Shown: positions 6,967-14,407 of the stretch, piece by piece
Position numbering within the stretch: the first letter of the stretch is position 1
How the letters are laid out: every line of letters starts with the position of its first letter
NCBI GenBank assembly: GCA_002479145.1
Contig: DLLX01000018.1
Location: 1-22,437 of the forward strand
Source: Prevotella sp. UBA7551
GTDB lineage: Bacteria; Bacteroidota; Bacteroidia; Bacteroidales; Bacteroidaceae
Direction: 5' to 3'
DNA length: 22,437 nt
Position numbers and translations under genes: made by a program
The notes under the pieces: model-generated
The model's database searches: none
Seen by the model: the letters and a program-made list of their open reading frames with translations, nothing else
Told to the model about the DNA's origin: nothing

Positions 6967-7173
6967 ATGAAAAAGACATATATCAGACCAGACATCACGA
7001 TGGTCAACGTAGAAACGAGCAGCCTTATGGAAGCTTCACCAGCCAAATGGACTGTGAAAACTGATGTAACGGACGAGACACAGACCCCGTCCGATTGGGG
7101 ACTTATCAACAACGACAAGGGAGAGGGAGCGTATGACGATAAAGACGACCCCTGGAACTCTGATAATTGGTAA
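6967..7173 (+). CDS. Small acidic Bacteroidales protein, function unknown
   Basis: The 68-residue product begins MKKTYIRPDITMVNVETSSL. This is a pattern I associate with many short Bacteroidales proteins (MKKxYxxPxxxxVxxxxxxLL). The C-terminal half is very acidic and ends GEGAYDDKDDPWNSDNW. It has no signal peptide or transmembrane segment. It follows the 817-residue exported protein by 122 nt, with no promoter match or terminator between, and precedes a strong terminator at 7245, so it is probably the last gene of that transcript. Function is unknown; the conserved N-terminus with a variable tail could be a leader-like arrangement, but nothing here proves modification. Confidence 0.72.
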   Translation: MKKTYIRPDITMVNVETSSLMEASPAKWTVKTDVTDETQTPSDWGLINNDKGEGAYDDKDDPWNSDNW

Positions 7174-7244
7174 GCCAAGCACATAACTTCTTAGAGAGAA
7201 ATCGTTAGCATCGGTTTCTTATTAAAGACTATTGGGCATAAAAA

Positions 7245-7291
7245 GCGGACGTACGCGGAGGGCAACCCCTCCCGTGCGTCCGCAACTTTTT
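7245..7291 (+). terminator. Rho-independent terminator after the 6967 gene
   Basis: GCGGACG (7245-7251) pairs with CGTCCGC (7277-7283), and ACG and GGAGGG pair further in with CCCTCC and CGT. AACTTTTT follows (7284-7291). Confidence 0.85.
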
Positions 7292-7318
7292 ATCATCTAT
7301 TGCTGCCGTTTTTCCCCC

Positions 7319-7448
7319 AATCCGGCCATCAGACTTCCTCCTCTGTCTGCCGTTTTTTCCCAATCCGTCCATCAGATTTCGTTTCGTATGGCCGTTTCCT
7401 TCGTGCAGGCCGCCCCGTAAACATTGAAGCCACGGCGGGCTTTGACTG
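7319..7448. repeat. Dispersed intergenic repeat, copies 0 and 1
   Basis: A short copy at 7319-7361 (AATCCGGCCATCAGACTTCC..., ending in GCCGTTTTTTCCC) is followed at 7362 by a longer copy beginning AATCCGTCCATCAGATTTCG. The longer copy matches the sequence at 7659-7742, including the shared ending GCGGGCTxTGACT. Confidence 0.6.
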
Positions 7449-7483
7449 CTGCCTCGTGCCAGCGCAGACAGGCGGTGGCGACG

Positions 7484-7593
7484 ATTCAGCCCCTATGACA
7501 CGATGAAATGGGCTCTTTTGGCGTGCGATTCAGCCCCTATTACGCGCTAATTCAGCCCCTTTCGCAACGCCATTCAGCCCCTTTGACGCGGGG
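7484..7593. repeat. Five-unit array of 22-bp-period repeats
   Basis: Units start at 7484, 7506, 7528, 7550 and 7572, exactly 22 bp apart. Four begin ATTCAGCCCC(T/A)(T/A)T. The second (AAATGGGCTC...) looks like an inverted unit. The remaining 9-10 bp of each unit vary. Related arrays lie at 15385 and 20069. Confidence 0.85.
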
Positions 7594-7658
7594 GTGGACA
7601 GTTGGCGGCACGGCGCTGCCCATGGTATAAGCATGCCCAATCACTGACATTGAACCCA

Positions 7659-7742
7659 AATCGGTCATTAGATTTCGTCCCAGGTTGCTGTTTGTTTCGT
7701 GTAGATTGCATTTTTTTGTTGAAAGCATAGCGGGCTATGACT
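7659..7742. repeat. Dispersed intergenic repeat, copy 2
   Basis: It begins AATCGGTCATTAGATTTCGT and ends AGCGGGCTATGACT, aligning through its length, with substitutions and small gaps, to 7362-7448. A related inverted motif is at 7819-7841. Confidence 0.6.
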
Positions 7743-7941
7743 AAGCACTAACGGCAGCAATATGCCGGGCAAAGCAGAGACAAGGGATGGAAAGATGGAA
7801 AATTTCTCGTTTTTTTTGTTGATTTCGGCCTAATGACTGACCTGGGATAATGCCGGCACTTATGTTTCAAAAGCAATGTTTACGATTCAAAGAAAAAACA
7901 AAAAAACGCAAACGACATATACTGGACAATGTATTTTTTTG

Positions 7942-7949
7942 TAACTTTG
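7942..7949 (+). promoter_or_regulatory. -7 promoter box 5 nt before the ATG (leaderless start predicted)
   Basis: TAACTTTG matches the -7 consensus exactly and is followed by CCCAC and then ATG 7955, leaving no room for a leader. The -33 element is weak. This box rejects in-frame starts further upstream (7850, 7862). Confidence 0.7.
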
Positions 7950-7954
7950 CCCAC

Positions 7955-8278
7955 ATGAAGATGGATTTTGAAAGTATCAGGCAGACTATTTACGACATTG
8001 TCGTGTGCATTCCCGAAGGCTGCGTGACCACCTACAGCGACGTGGCTCGGTTTGCGGGAATAGGCAACCATGCGCGCGTGGTCAGCAGAATCCTTCGCGA
8101 AACACCCAAAGACCTCGCCATTCCAGGCCACCGTGTGGTAGGATCGGGAGGGCGTCTGGCCGCTCAGCCGTCTGATCAGCGCAAGTTGCTCGAAGAAGAG
8201 GGGGTGCCATTCCTCAAGAGTGGGCGTGTGGACATGCGCAATGCCTACTGGGACTACAGCTCTCTCATACGTTTCTGA
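7955..8278 (+). CDS. Alkyltransferase-like (ATL/MGMT-family) DNA-binding protein
   Basis: The 107-residue protein is the DNA-binding domain of the O6-methylguanine methyltransferase family on its own. Visible landmarks are the helix-turn-helix entry CIPEGCVTTYSDVARFAG with Tyr27 (the nucleotide-flipping tyrosine position), the arginine-finger segment NHARVVSRIL (Arg41), and the active-site loop IPGHRVV. In MGMT the loop is PCHRV and the Cys takes the alkyl group. Here that residue is Gly58, so transfer is impossible. ATL proteins, for example the E. coli form with Trp at this place, bind O6-alkylguanine and hand the lesion to nucleotide-excision repair, which is the likely role. The start is set by the -7 box 5 nt upstream; ATG 7961 is a less likely alternative. 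It is followed by a weak hairpin (8285-8309) and then the promoter of the flippase operon. Confidence 0.83.
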   Translation: MKMDFESIRQTIYDIVVCIPEGCVTTYSDVARFAGIGNHARVVSRILRETPKDLAIPGHRVVGSGGRLAAQPSDQRKLLEEEGVPFLKSGRVDMRNAYWDYSSLIRF

Positions 8279-8284
8279 TTTGCC

Positions 8285-8309
8285 ACTTGCCACACGCCAA
8301 CAGGCAAGT
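8285..8309 (+). terminator. Weak stem-loop after the ATL gene
   Basis: ACTTGCC (8285-8291) pairs with GGCAAGT (8303-8309) across an 11-nt loop, 6 bp after the stop codon. The following tract (CCTTTCCC) is a poor U-run, so termination is possible but not certain. Confidence 0.35.
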
Positions 8310-8364
8310 CCTTTCCCACAAAAGAGAAAAACGGCAACACGCTGCCCCTTATCCTGCCTTTCTC

Positions 8365-8395
8365 TTTGCCATTTCCCATATTTTCCTTACTTTTG
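8365..8395 (+). promoter_or_regulatory. Promoter of the flippase-lipoprotein-dgt operon
   Basis: TTTG (8365-8368), a 19-nt spacer and TACTTTTG (8388-8395) fit the Bacteroidetes consensus. The predicted leader is about 90 nt and contains a GC-rich fold between GGCGG (8433) and CCGCC (8456). Confidence 0.75.
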
Positions 8396-8490
8396 CAACG
8401 ATTTAGGCGCACACTGACCTGCATCCCAAAAGGAGGCGGCACAGTGTGGACACCACCGCCACAGGGAACAGGCAAAAAAACAAGTAAACA

Positions 8491-9942
8491 ATGGCAAGTT
8501 TGAAAAGTCTGGCCAAGGACACGGCCATTTACGGACTAAGCAGCATCGTGGGACGTTTTCTCAACTACCTGCTCGTCCCCCTTTATACGGCAAAGATGAG
8601 TGCCGAAAGCGGCGGCTACGGCATCATCACCAACATGTACGCCTACACTGCCCTGCTGCTCGTGATCCTCACCTACGGCATGGAGACCACATTCTTCCGC
8701 TATGCCAACAAGGAAGGCGAGGATGCGCGGCGCGTCTACTCCACCACCCTGTGGATGGTGGGGGCCACGAGCGTACTCTTCGTGGCGCTCATACTGGCGT
8801 TCATCCAGCCCGTGAGCACCTTCATGGGCTATGCCAACCACCCCAGCTACGTCTGGGTGATGGCCGCCACGGTGGCGATTGATGCCTTCCAGTGCATTCC
8901 CTTCGCCTACCTCCGCTACCAGAAGCGCCCCATCAAGTTTGCTGCCCTGAAGCTGCTGTTCATCGTACTGAACATCACGCTCAACCTTCTCTACTATGTC
9001 GTGCTCGGAGGAACCGAGGTGGGCTACGCCTTCTACATCAACCTCGCCTGCACGGGGTCGATCACGTTCTGCTTCTGGAAGGAGTTGCGTGGCTTCGGAG
9101 CCGGTTTCGACCCCGCATTGGCACGGCGCATGCTCTCCTACTCATGGCCGATACTCATCTTAGGCATTGCCGGCATCCTCAATCAGACGGCGGACAAGAT
9201 TCTCTTCCCCTATTTATATAAGGCGGGCAACGCCCATTCGGAGCTGGGCATCTATGGTGCGGCTTCTAAAATCGCCATGATCATGGCCATGATTACGCAA
9301 GCCTTCCGCTACGCCTACGAGCCTTTCGTGTTCGGAAAGGCCAAAGACAAGGACAATCTCGACACCTATGCCAAGGCGATGAAGTACTTTCTCATCTTCA
9401 CCCTGCTCGCTTTCCTCTGCGTGGTGGGCTACATGGACGTGCTGCGCCACATCATCGGGCGCGACTACTGGCCCGGACTGCGTGTCGTGCCTATCGTCAT
9501 GGCGGCTGAAATCATGATGGGCATCTACTTCAACCTCAGCTTTTGGTATAAGCTGACGGACAAAACGATATGGGGAGCGGTCTTCTCGGGCGTGGGATGC
9601 CTGGTTTTGGTGGGCATAAACGTTGTCTTTGTGCCGCGATACAGCTACATGGCGTGTGCCTGGGCAGGCTTTGCGGGCTACGCCACGGCCATGCTGCTCT
9701 CCTATGTGGTCGGGCAGAGAAAGTTTCCCATCAACTACCCCGTGGGGCAAATGGCCGTCTATGTGGCCCTGGCCGCCGTGCTCTTCGCGGCCATGAGCTG
9801 GGCCAACGACACGTTGGGCACGGTGGCAGCCCTTGGAGTCAACACGCTGCTCATCGCCATCTTCATAGCTTACACGGCAATGAAGGACCTCCGCCACGTC
9901 CGCAAAAGCCATTCACACGAACCATCAACCAAAGAATCATGA
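8491..9942 (+). CDS. Polysaccharide/lipid-linked oligosaccharide flippase (MOP superfamily, Wzx-like)
   Basis: The 483-residue protein is very hydrophobic, with about 12-14 predicted membrane helices. It starts MASLKSLAKDTAIYGLSSIVGRFLNYLLVPLYT, the amphipathic N-terminus and first helix typical of the polysaccharide biosynthesis branch of the MOP/MATE superfamily. FRYAYEPFVF near the middle and a short basic tail (MKDLRHVRKSHSHE) also fit. Such proteins flip undecaprenyl-linked sugar units or similar lipids across the inner membrane. Which lipid it moves cannot be told, as no glycosyltransferase lies next to it. It is first in an operon: its stop overlaps the next start by 4 nt (ATGA), which suggests translational coupling. 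Confidence 0.88.
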   Translation: MASLKSLAKDTAIYGLSSIVGRFLNYLLVPLYTAKMSAESGGYGIITNMYAYTALLLVILTYGMETTFFRYANKEGEDARRVYSTTLWMVGATSVLFVALILAFIQPVSTFMGYANHPSYVWVMAATVAIDAFQCIPFAYLRYQKRPIKFAALKLLFIVLNITLNLLYYVVLGGTEVGYAFYINLACTGSITFCFWKELRGFGAGFDPALARRMLSYSWPILILGIAGILNQTADKILFPYLYKAGNAHSELGIYGAASKIAMIMAMITQAFRYAYEPFVFGKAKDKDNLDTYAKAMKYFLIFTLLAFLCVVGYMDVLRHIIGRDYWPGLRVVPIVMAAEIMMGIYFNLSFWYKLTDKTIWGAVFSGVGCLVLVGINVVFVPRYSYMACAWAGFAGYATAMLLSYVVGQRKFPINYPVGQMAVYVALAAVLFAAMSWANDTLGTVAALGVNTLLIAIFIAYTAMKDLRHVRKSHSHEPSTKES

Positions 9943-11126
9943 ATACATCCAAGCGCAAAAAGCTCCTTGCTGGGCTGCTCCCGCTCCTTGCCCTGCTGAT
10001 ACTGGCAGGCTGTGCGGGCGAGCAGTTTCACGTCTCCGGCACCATCGGCAATGCCAAAGACTCCACACTCTACTTCGAACACAACACACTCGACGGGTTT
10101 AAGGTGGTCGACTCCGTGAAGTTGGATGCCAAAGGGGAGTTTGCCTTTGCCGGCGATAAGGCCGAAAACCCGGAGTTTTACCGCCTGCGCATTGCGGGAC
10201 AGATCATCAACATCGGCATCGACTCCACCGAAACAGTCAGCGTGGAGGCCTCCTACCCGATGATGGCGACCAACTACAAGGTGGCCGGCTCCTACGAAAA
10301 CGAGAAGATACGCGAGCTGGCCCTGAAGCAAATCGCCCTGCAAGCGCAGTGCAACCAAATCGTAGCGAGCGGTTCGGCCGACGCGGAAGCCGCTATCGAG
10401 CAGCTGTTGCGCACATACAAGGCTGACGTGACGCGCAACTACATCTTCAAGGAGCCGATGCGGGGCTATGCCTACTTCGCCCTCTTCCAGTATGTGGTCA
10501 TCGACGGCAACCCCGTCATGATCTTCAACCCCCGGCTGGATGCCTCCGACAACAAGGTGTTTGGCGCGGTAGCCACGTCGTGGGACACGTTTTACCCCAA
10601 CACGGAGCGCACACAGAACCTGCACAACATCACCATCAAGGGCATGAAGGACGAGCGCATCGTGGAGAACGACAAGCGAATGGCAGCCACCGAGACGGCC
10701 AAGGTGCAGGAACTGGGCGTGATTCCCATCACTTTGCCCGACAATCGTGGCCAACAGAGAAGCCTCACGGACCTGAAAGGAAAGGTAGTGATGCTCGACT
10801 TCCACGTGTTCGCATCGGATGCGTCGGCCAAACGCATCATGGAGTTGCGCAAGCTGTATGACAAGTATCATGCGCAGGGCTTCGAAATCTACCAAATCAG
10901 CTACGATACCAATGAGCATTTTTTCAAGACACAGACCGAGGCGCTGCCCTGGATTTGCGTTTGGGACCCAGAAGGGGCCGAGTCGCGGACGCTCGTGAGC
11001 TACAATATCCAGAGCATACCGACCTATTTCATCATCGACCGTGCCAACAAGCTGCAGAAACGCGACGTGCAAATACAGGACTTGGATGCGGAAATACAGC
11101 ACTGGTTGGGCCAGCCCGCACAGTAG
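9939..11126 (+). CDS. Thioredoxin-like lipoprotein with N-terminal DUF4369-type domain, CxxC lost
   Basis: ATG 9939 overlaps the flippase stop and gives 395 residues. The N-terminus has a clear lipobox (LLILAGC, Cys25), so the protein is lipid-anchored. Residues about 30-130 (FHVSGTIGNAKDSTLYFEH...) fit the DUF4369 domain found before thioredoxin folds in Bacteroidetes. The C-terminal third is a TlpA/AhpC-like fold: GKVVMLDFHVFAS, then a helix, and a cis-proline loop SIPTYFIID. The usual WASWCxxC motif is replaced by VFASDASAKR, with ASAK at 295-298 where CxxC should be, so it cannot do thiol-disulfide exchange. It may act as a scaffold or ligand-binding protein in the envelope. It lies between the flippase and dgt with 24 nt to the latter, so it is part of the same operon. 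Confidence 0.85.
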   Translation: MNTSKRKKLLAGLLPLLALLILAGCAGEQFHVSGTIGNAKDSTLYFEHNTLDGFKVVDSVKLDAKGEFAFAGDKAENPEFYRLRIAGQIINIGIDSTETVSVEASYPMMATNYKVAGSYENEKIRELALKQIALQAQCNQIVASGSADAEAAIEQLLRTYKADVTRNYIFKEPMRGYAYFALFQYVVIDGNPVMIFNPRLDASDNKVFGAVATSWDTFYPNTERTQNLHNITIKGMKDERIVENDKRMAATETAKVQELGVIPITLPDNRGQQRSLTDLKGKVVMLDFHVFASDASAKRIMELRKLYDKYHAQGFEIYQISYDTNEHFFKTQTEALPWICVWDPEGAESRTLVSYNIQSIPTYFIIDRANKLQKRDVQIQDLDAEIQHWLGQPAQ

Positions 11127-11150
11127 GATAAGAAGTAAAGGAAGGAGAAT

Positions 11151-12491
11151 ATGGACTGGACAAGGCTCATTTCCAACAAGCGTCTGGGACAGGAGACCCG
11201 CCATCCGCTGCGCCATGACGACCGGTCGGAATTCAAACGCGACGGAGACCGCCTGATTTACTCGGCACCTTTCCGCCGATTGCAGAACAAGACACAGGTC
11301 TTTCCCTTGCCCGGCTCTGTGTTTGTCCACAACCGTCTGACCCATTCGCTGGAGGTTTCGTCGCTCGGAAAGTCCTTGGGCGACGACGTGGCACGCCTTC
11401 TTGTGGAGCGACATCCCCACCTTCGCGGCACGCTCTTCGAGGAAATAGGCACGATTGTGCAGACAGCGGGCCTCGCTCACGACATGGGCAACCCGCCTTT
11501 CGGCCATAGTGGCGAGCACGCCATACAGAGTTTCTTCACCGAAGGGCCGGGTCGCGGGCTTGAAGAAAGGGTCGACGCGCGCTTCTGGAGCGACATCGTC
11601 CACTTTGAGGGCAACGCCAACGCCTTCCGCCTGCTCACCCACCAGTTTCAAGGGCGCCGCTTCGGTGGATTTGCCATGACCTATTCCACGCTGGCGGCTG
11701 TCGTCAAATACCCTTTCAGCTCCGACAGGGTCGGGGCACACGGCAAGTTCGGCTTCTTCGAGTCGGAGCGTAAAGACTTCGAGCGCATTGCCGAAGAGCT
11801 CGGCTTGCGCTGCCTTGGGCGCGAGAAAGGAGACTCCGTACAATATGCGCGGCATCCTCTCGTGTTCCTCATGGAGGCAGCCGACGACATCTGCTATGAG
11901 ATAATGGACATCGAGGATGCCCACAAGCTCCACCTGCTGTCGTTGGAGGAAACGGCAGAGCTGCTACTCGGTTTCTTCGACGAAGCCGCGCGGCAGGGCA
12001 TACGACAACGGTTGAAGGACGAAGGGGTGACGGACGAGAACGAACAGGTGGTGTATATGCGCGCCTGTGCGGTCGGAAAACTGGAGCGGGAGTGCGTCGA
12101 GGCGTTCGTCAGGCATGAGGAAGAGATTCTCGAAGGTACGCTCACTGGGCCGCTCATCCAGCATATCAGCGAGCCGCAACGCAACGCTTACCGGCGCTGT
12201 TCGGAGGTATCAAAGGAAAAGATTTACCGCTCCAAGCCCGTTCTGAACGTGGAACTGTCGGGCTACAAGATTATGGAGACGCTCATGGAGGCCCTGATTG
12301 ACGCGGCAATAGAGCCGGAAAGATTTCACAGCCAGCAGCTCATCCGCCTGTTTTCCAGCCAATATGACATCCACAACCCGTCGTTGGAGAAACGGATCAT
12401 GGCCGTGCTCGACTACATCAGCGGCATGACGGACGTGTATGCGCTCGACATTTATCAGAAAATCAACGGCATTAGCCTTCCCATTGTTTAG
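11151..12491 (+). CDS. dgt: Deoxyguanosinetriphosphate triphosphohydrolase (dGTPase)
   Basis: The 446-residue HD-domain enzyme hydrolyses dGTP (or other dNTPs in some family members) to the nucleoside and triphosphate, which affects dNTP pools. The family signature is intact. RLIYSAPFRRLQNKTQV (residues 34-50) is the N-terminal substrate region. The metal ligands are His65 (NRLTHSLEV), His110-Asp111 (GLAHDMGNPPFGHSGE) and an Asp at 245/246 (EAADDICYEIMDIED). Length is normal for the shorter bacterial dNTPase type. A GGAAGGAG stretch just before ATG 11151 is a plausible ribosome-binding site. It is third in the operon, with no promoter in the 24-nt gap and a terminator at 12567. Confidence 0.92.
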   Translation: MDWTRLISNKRLGQETRHPLRHDDRSEFKRDGDRLIYSAPFRRLQNKTQVFPLPGSVFVHNRLTHSLEVSSLGKSLGDDVARLLVERHPHLRGTLFEEIGTIVQTAGLAHDMGNPPFGHSGEHAIQSFFTEGPGRGLEERVDARFWSDIVHFEGNANAFRLLTHQFQGRRFGGFAMTYSTLAAVVKYPFSSDRVGAHGKFGFFESERKDFERIAEELGLRCLGREKGDSVQYARHPLVFLMEAADDICYEIMDIEDAHKLHLLSLEETAELLLGFFDEAARQGIRQRLKDEGVTDENEQVVYMRACAVGKLERECVEAFVRHEEEILEGTLTGPLIQHISEPQRNAYRRCSEVSKEKIYRSKPVLNVELSGYKIMETLMEALIDAAIEPERFHSQQLIRLFSSQYDIHNPSLEKRIMAVLDYISGMTDVYALDIYQKINGISLPIV

Positions 12492-12566
12492 CGGAATCGC
12501 CGCACAATGTGCAGTCACGGCCTAACTTCTCCATCCGCAGGGGGACAGGAAGAAAGCAAAATAAAA

Positions 12567-12608
12567 TCGCATCATCGGCTTGAAGGAAAGGCGTTGATGC
12601 GACTTTTT
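12567..12608. terminator. Bidirectional terminator between convergent dgt and iminopeptidase genes
   Basis: TCGCATCA (12567-12574) pairs perfectly with TGATGCGA (12595-12602), followed by CTTTTT (12603-12608) on the plus strand. On the minus strand the same stem is followed by a TTTTATTTT tract, so it can end both transcripts. Confidence 0.8.
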
Positions 12609-12622
12609 ATAGAAAAGGGAGA

Positions 12623-13504
12623 CTATTCCGTCTCCTCCATCCAGTCGGCAAGCAACTGGATGTACTTGTCATTTTGCTCTACAAAAGACATGTGTCGCGT
12701 GCCGTCGAAGAGCTCCCATCGGGCATGGGGGATGCGGTCGAACATGGTTTTGGCCACCAACGGCGTGCAAAGGTCGTTGGTCCCACTGGTAATCAGGCAG
12801 GGACAGGCGATTTCCTTGAGCCGCTCCGTATAGTCGAAGTCGCGCAGGTTGCCCATCGGAGTGTACTCATTGGGGCCCCATGCCACCAAATAGGCCTCGT
12901 CGCCCGACTTTTTCTTCCGTCGAAGGCACTCGGGACTGTCCGCAGTCACGGCTCCGGCACAATGCAATTCCATAAAACGGGCGTTGGCACGGGTGTAGTC
13001 TTCAGCGTCATAATTGCCCGTTTGCTCGGCCAAGGCGATGGCTTGCTGGTCCTTCTCGGACATAAAGCGAATCAATCGGTGCTGCTCGTGCCCCCAAAGT
13101 TGGCTGTTGGACAGCGTGCTGGAGAGGATGGCGGAGACGATTCCGCTGGGTTGGCGGTCGATGAGGTAGCCAATGAGCAGCATTCCGCCCCACGATTGCC
13201 CCAGAATATGTACGCGGTCGAGACCGAGATGCTTGCGTAGGGCAATCAATTCCTCGGTCCAAACCTCCTGATTCCACAGGTCTGGACGGTCGGCGACGTA
13301 AGATTGGCCGCATCCCAGCTGGTCATAGGAGATGATTTGACGCCCTGTGGCGACCAAACTGTCCAATACCTCAAAGTAATTGTGGGTACTTCCCGGGCCA
13401 CCATGGAGCAAGAGGAGTGGCGATTTGCCAGGGGTGTGCTCGCCGACAACACGGTAATAGGTCTTATAGCCTTTGAAAGGCATGAACCCTTCTTCTATTT
13501 TCAT
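12623..13504 (-). CDS. pip: Proline iminopeptidase (alpha/beta hydrolase, family S33)
   Basis: The 293-residue protein has the full set of S33 landmarks: the oxyanion loop HGGPG (34-38), SYDQLGCGQS (59-68), the nucleophile elbow GQSWGG with Ser104, the acid in GTNDLCTP (Asp244) and the base His271 in GTRHMSF. A cap domain lies between about 130 and 220. Enzymes of this type remove N-terminal proline, and sometimes other residues, from short peptides. There is no signal peptide, so it acts in the cytoplasm. The gene is 42 nt downstream of the NigD-like lipoprotein gene, and no promoter match is seen in that gap, so they are probably co-transcribed. Some homologues are annotated more loosely as amino-acid amidases, so substrate range is less certain than the fold. 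Confidence 0.87.
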   Translation of the reverse strand: MKIEEGFMPFKGYKTYYRVVGEHTPGKSPLLLLHGGPGSTHNYFEVLDSLVATGRQIISYDQLGCGQSYVADRPDLWNQEVWTEELIALRKHLGLDRVHILGQSWGGMLLIGYLIDRQPSGIVSAILSSTLSNSQLWGHEQHRLIRFMSEKDQQAIALAEQTGNYDAEDYTRANARFMELHCAGAVTADSPECLRRKKKSGDEAYLVAWGPNEYTPMGNLRDFDYTERLKEIACPCLITSGTNDLCTPLVAKTMFDRIPHARWELFDGTRHMSFVEQNDKYIQLLADWMEETE

Positions 13505-13546
13505 TATCAGAATGTATGTATGTGAGTGTATAAGAACGATGGGGTG

Positions 13547-14224
13547 TCAGTTGGTTTCACGTACTTCCAGCAGCTTTTCGCCTTGAGTTGTCATCACGCG
13601 GAGGCACATCTTGTCTGCTTGGCGAAGCGCTTCGGCCGGCACACTGACGTTGGCTTCCTGGGAATAATAGTCTGGGACGCCGTTCTGGTCATGCACCAAG
13701 GTAAGCCAGCAGCAGCGCGTTCCGTCAGCAAGTGTGGTGACAGAGTCGCACAAAAGGTCCACCTTCTGCTGCGTTGGGGCGTTTTCCTTGCGTCCTACTT
13801 TGAGCGTAAGCACGATGTTAAGATACCTTTTGTCAGCCGAGATCCACGCCCTCGCCCCACCAATGGGGTCTTTCTTGGCGGTGATTTCCTCCGTTCTGTC
13901 GGTGACACTGGCCATCAAGACTGGCGAAAGAGCCTTGACGCTGGTCGTTTCCCCGCTCACTTGCCCATGATAGAGCACGGCACGGCAGGTGGTGTCGGCC
14001 TTTTGACCAATCCAAGTGGCCTGATAAGGAGGGGAAAAGGTGAGCCGTTGGCCGGCATCGGTGTGGGCATAGGCCACCAAGCCGTCGCTATTGGTCGTCA
14101 CATCTGCCCATTCCGCAGAAAGATAGGACAGCGACGTGTCGCCACTGTCATAGGATTCGCTGGTACAGGCGGCTGTCAAGGCGCACCATATAGCGGCAAA
14201 AAGCAGCTTTCTCATTGTTGTCAT
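13547..14224 (-). CDS. NigD-like lipoprotein
   Basis: The 225-residue product begins MTTMRKLLFAAIWCALTAAC, a lipoprotein-like signal with Cys20, though the lipobox (LTAAC) is imperfect. A second ATG at 14215 gives the same protein without three residues. The two-part pattern fits NigD-like proteins of Bacteroidales: an N-terminal OB-like half (ESYDSGDTSLSYLSAEWADV...) and a C-terminal half with KRYLNIVLTLK, VDLLCDSV and LTLVHDQNG segments ending LRVMTTQGEKLLEV. The family takes its name from a bacteriocin-cluster protein, but most members are envelope lipoproteins with no known role. It is first in a probable two-gene unit with the iminopeptidase. I see no good promoter match in the 183 bp upstream. 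Confidence 0.7.
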   Translation of the reverse strand: MTTMRKLLFAAIWCALTAACTSESYDSGDTSLSYLSAEWADVTTNSDGLVAYAHTDAGQRLTFSPPYQATWIGQKADTTCRAVLYHGQVSGETTSVKALSPVLMASVTDRTEEITAKKDPIGGARAWISADKRYLNIVLTLKVGRKENAPTQQKVDLLCDSVTTLADGTRCCWLTLVHDQNGVPDYYSQEANVSVPAEALRQADKMCLRVMTTQGEKLLEVRETN

Positions 14225-14407
14225 CTCTATGGAGTTACCCGATTCATCGCTTTGGGGGACAGTCTCACCTTTCTATTCACATACTGTCGGGCGTTGTTTC
14301 ATGTGCCGTTATCTGATAGATGCTGCGCTGTCGGCCCGTTTTTGTCGTAATGTCAACCACAACTTCCTGTGGCTTCGAACCATATCGCACAAGGAAAAGG
14401 GAGGGGA

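Noticed and set aside
7484..7593. CRISPR array
   Set aside because: The conserved part is only about 13 bp and the variable part 9-10 bp, one unit is inverted, and no cas gene is present. This is a 22-bp tandem repeat, not repeat-spacer architecture.
9870..11933. Minus-strand open frame of 687 codons
   Set aside because: It runs antisense across the lipoprotein and dgt genes, both with clear family motifs, and across the end of the flippase gene. It has no recognisable domain.
14225..14407. Promoter of the NigD-like lipoprotein gene
   Set aside because: No TAnnTTTG box was found on the minus strand in this gap, so no promoter is claimed.
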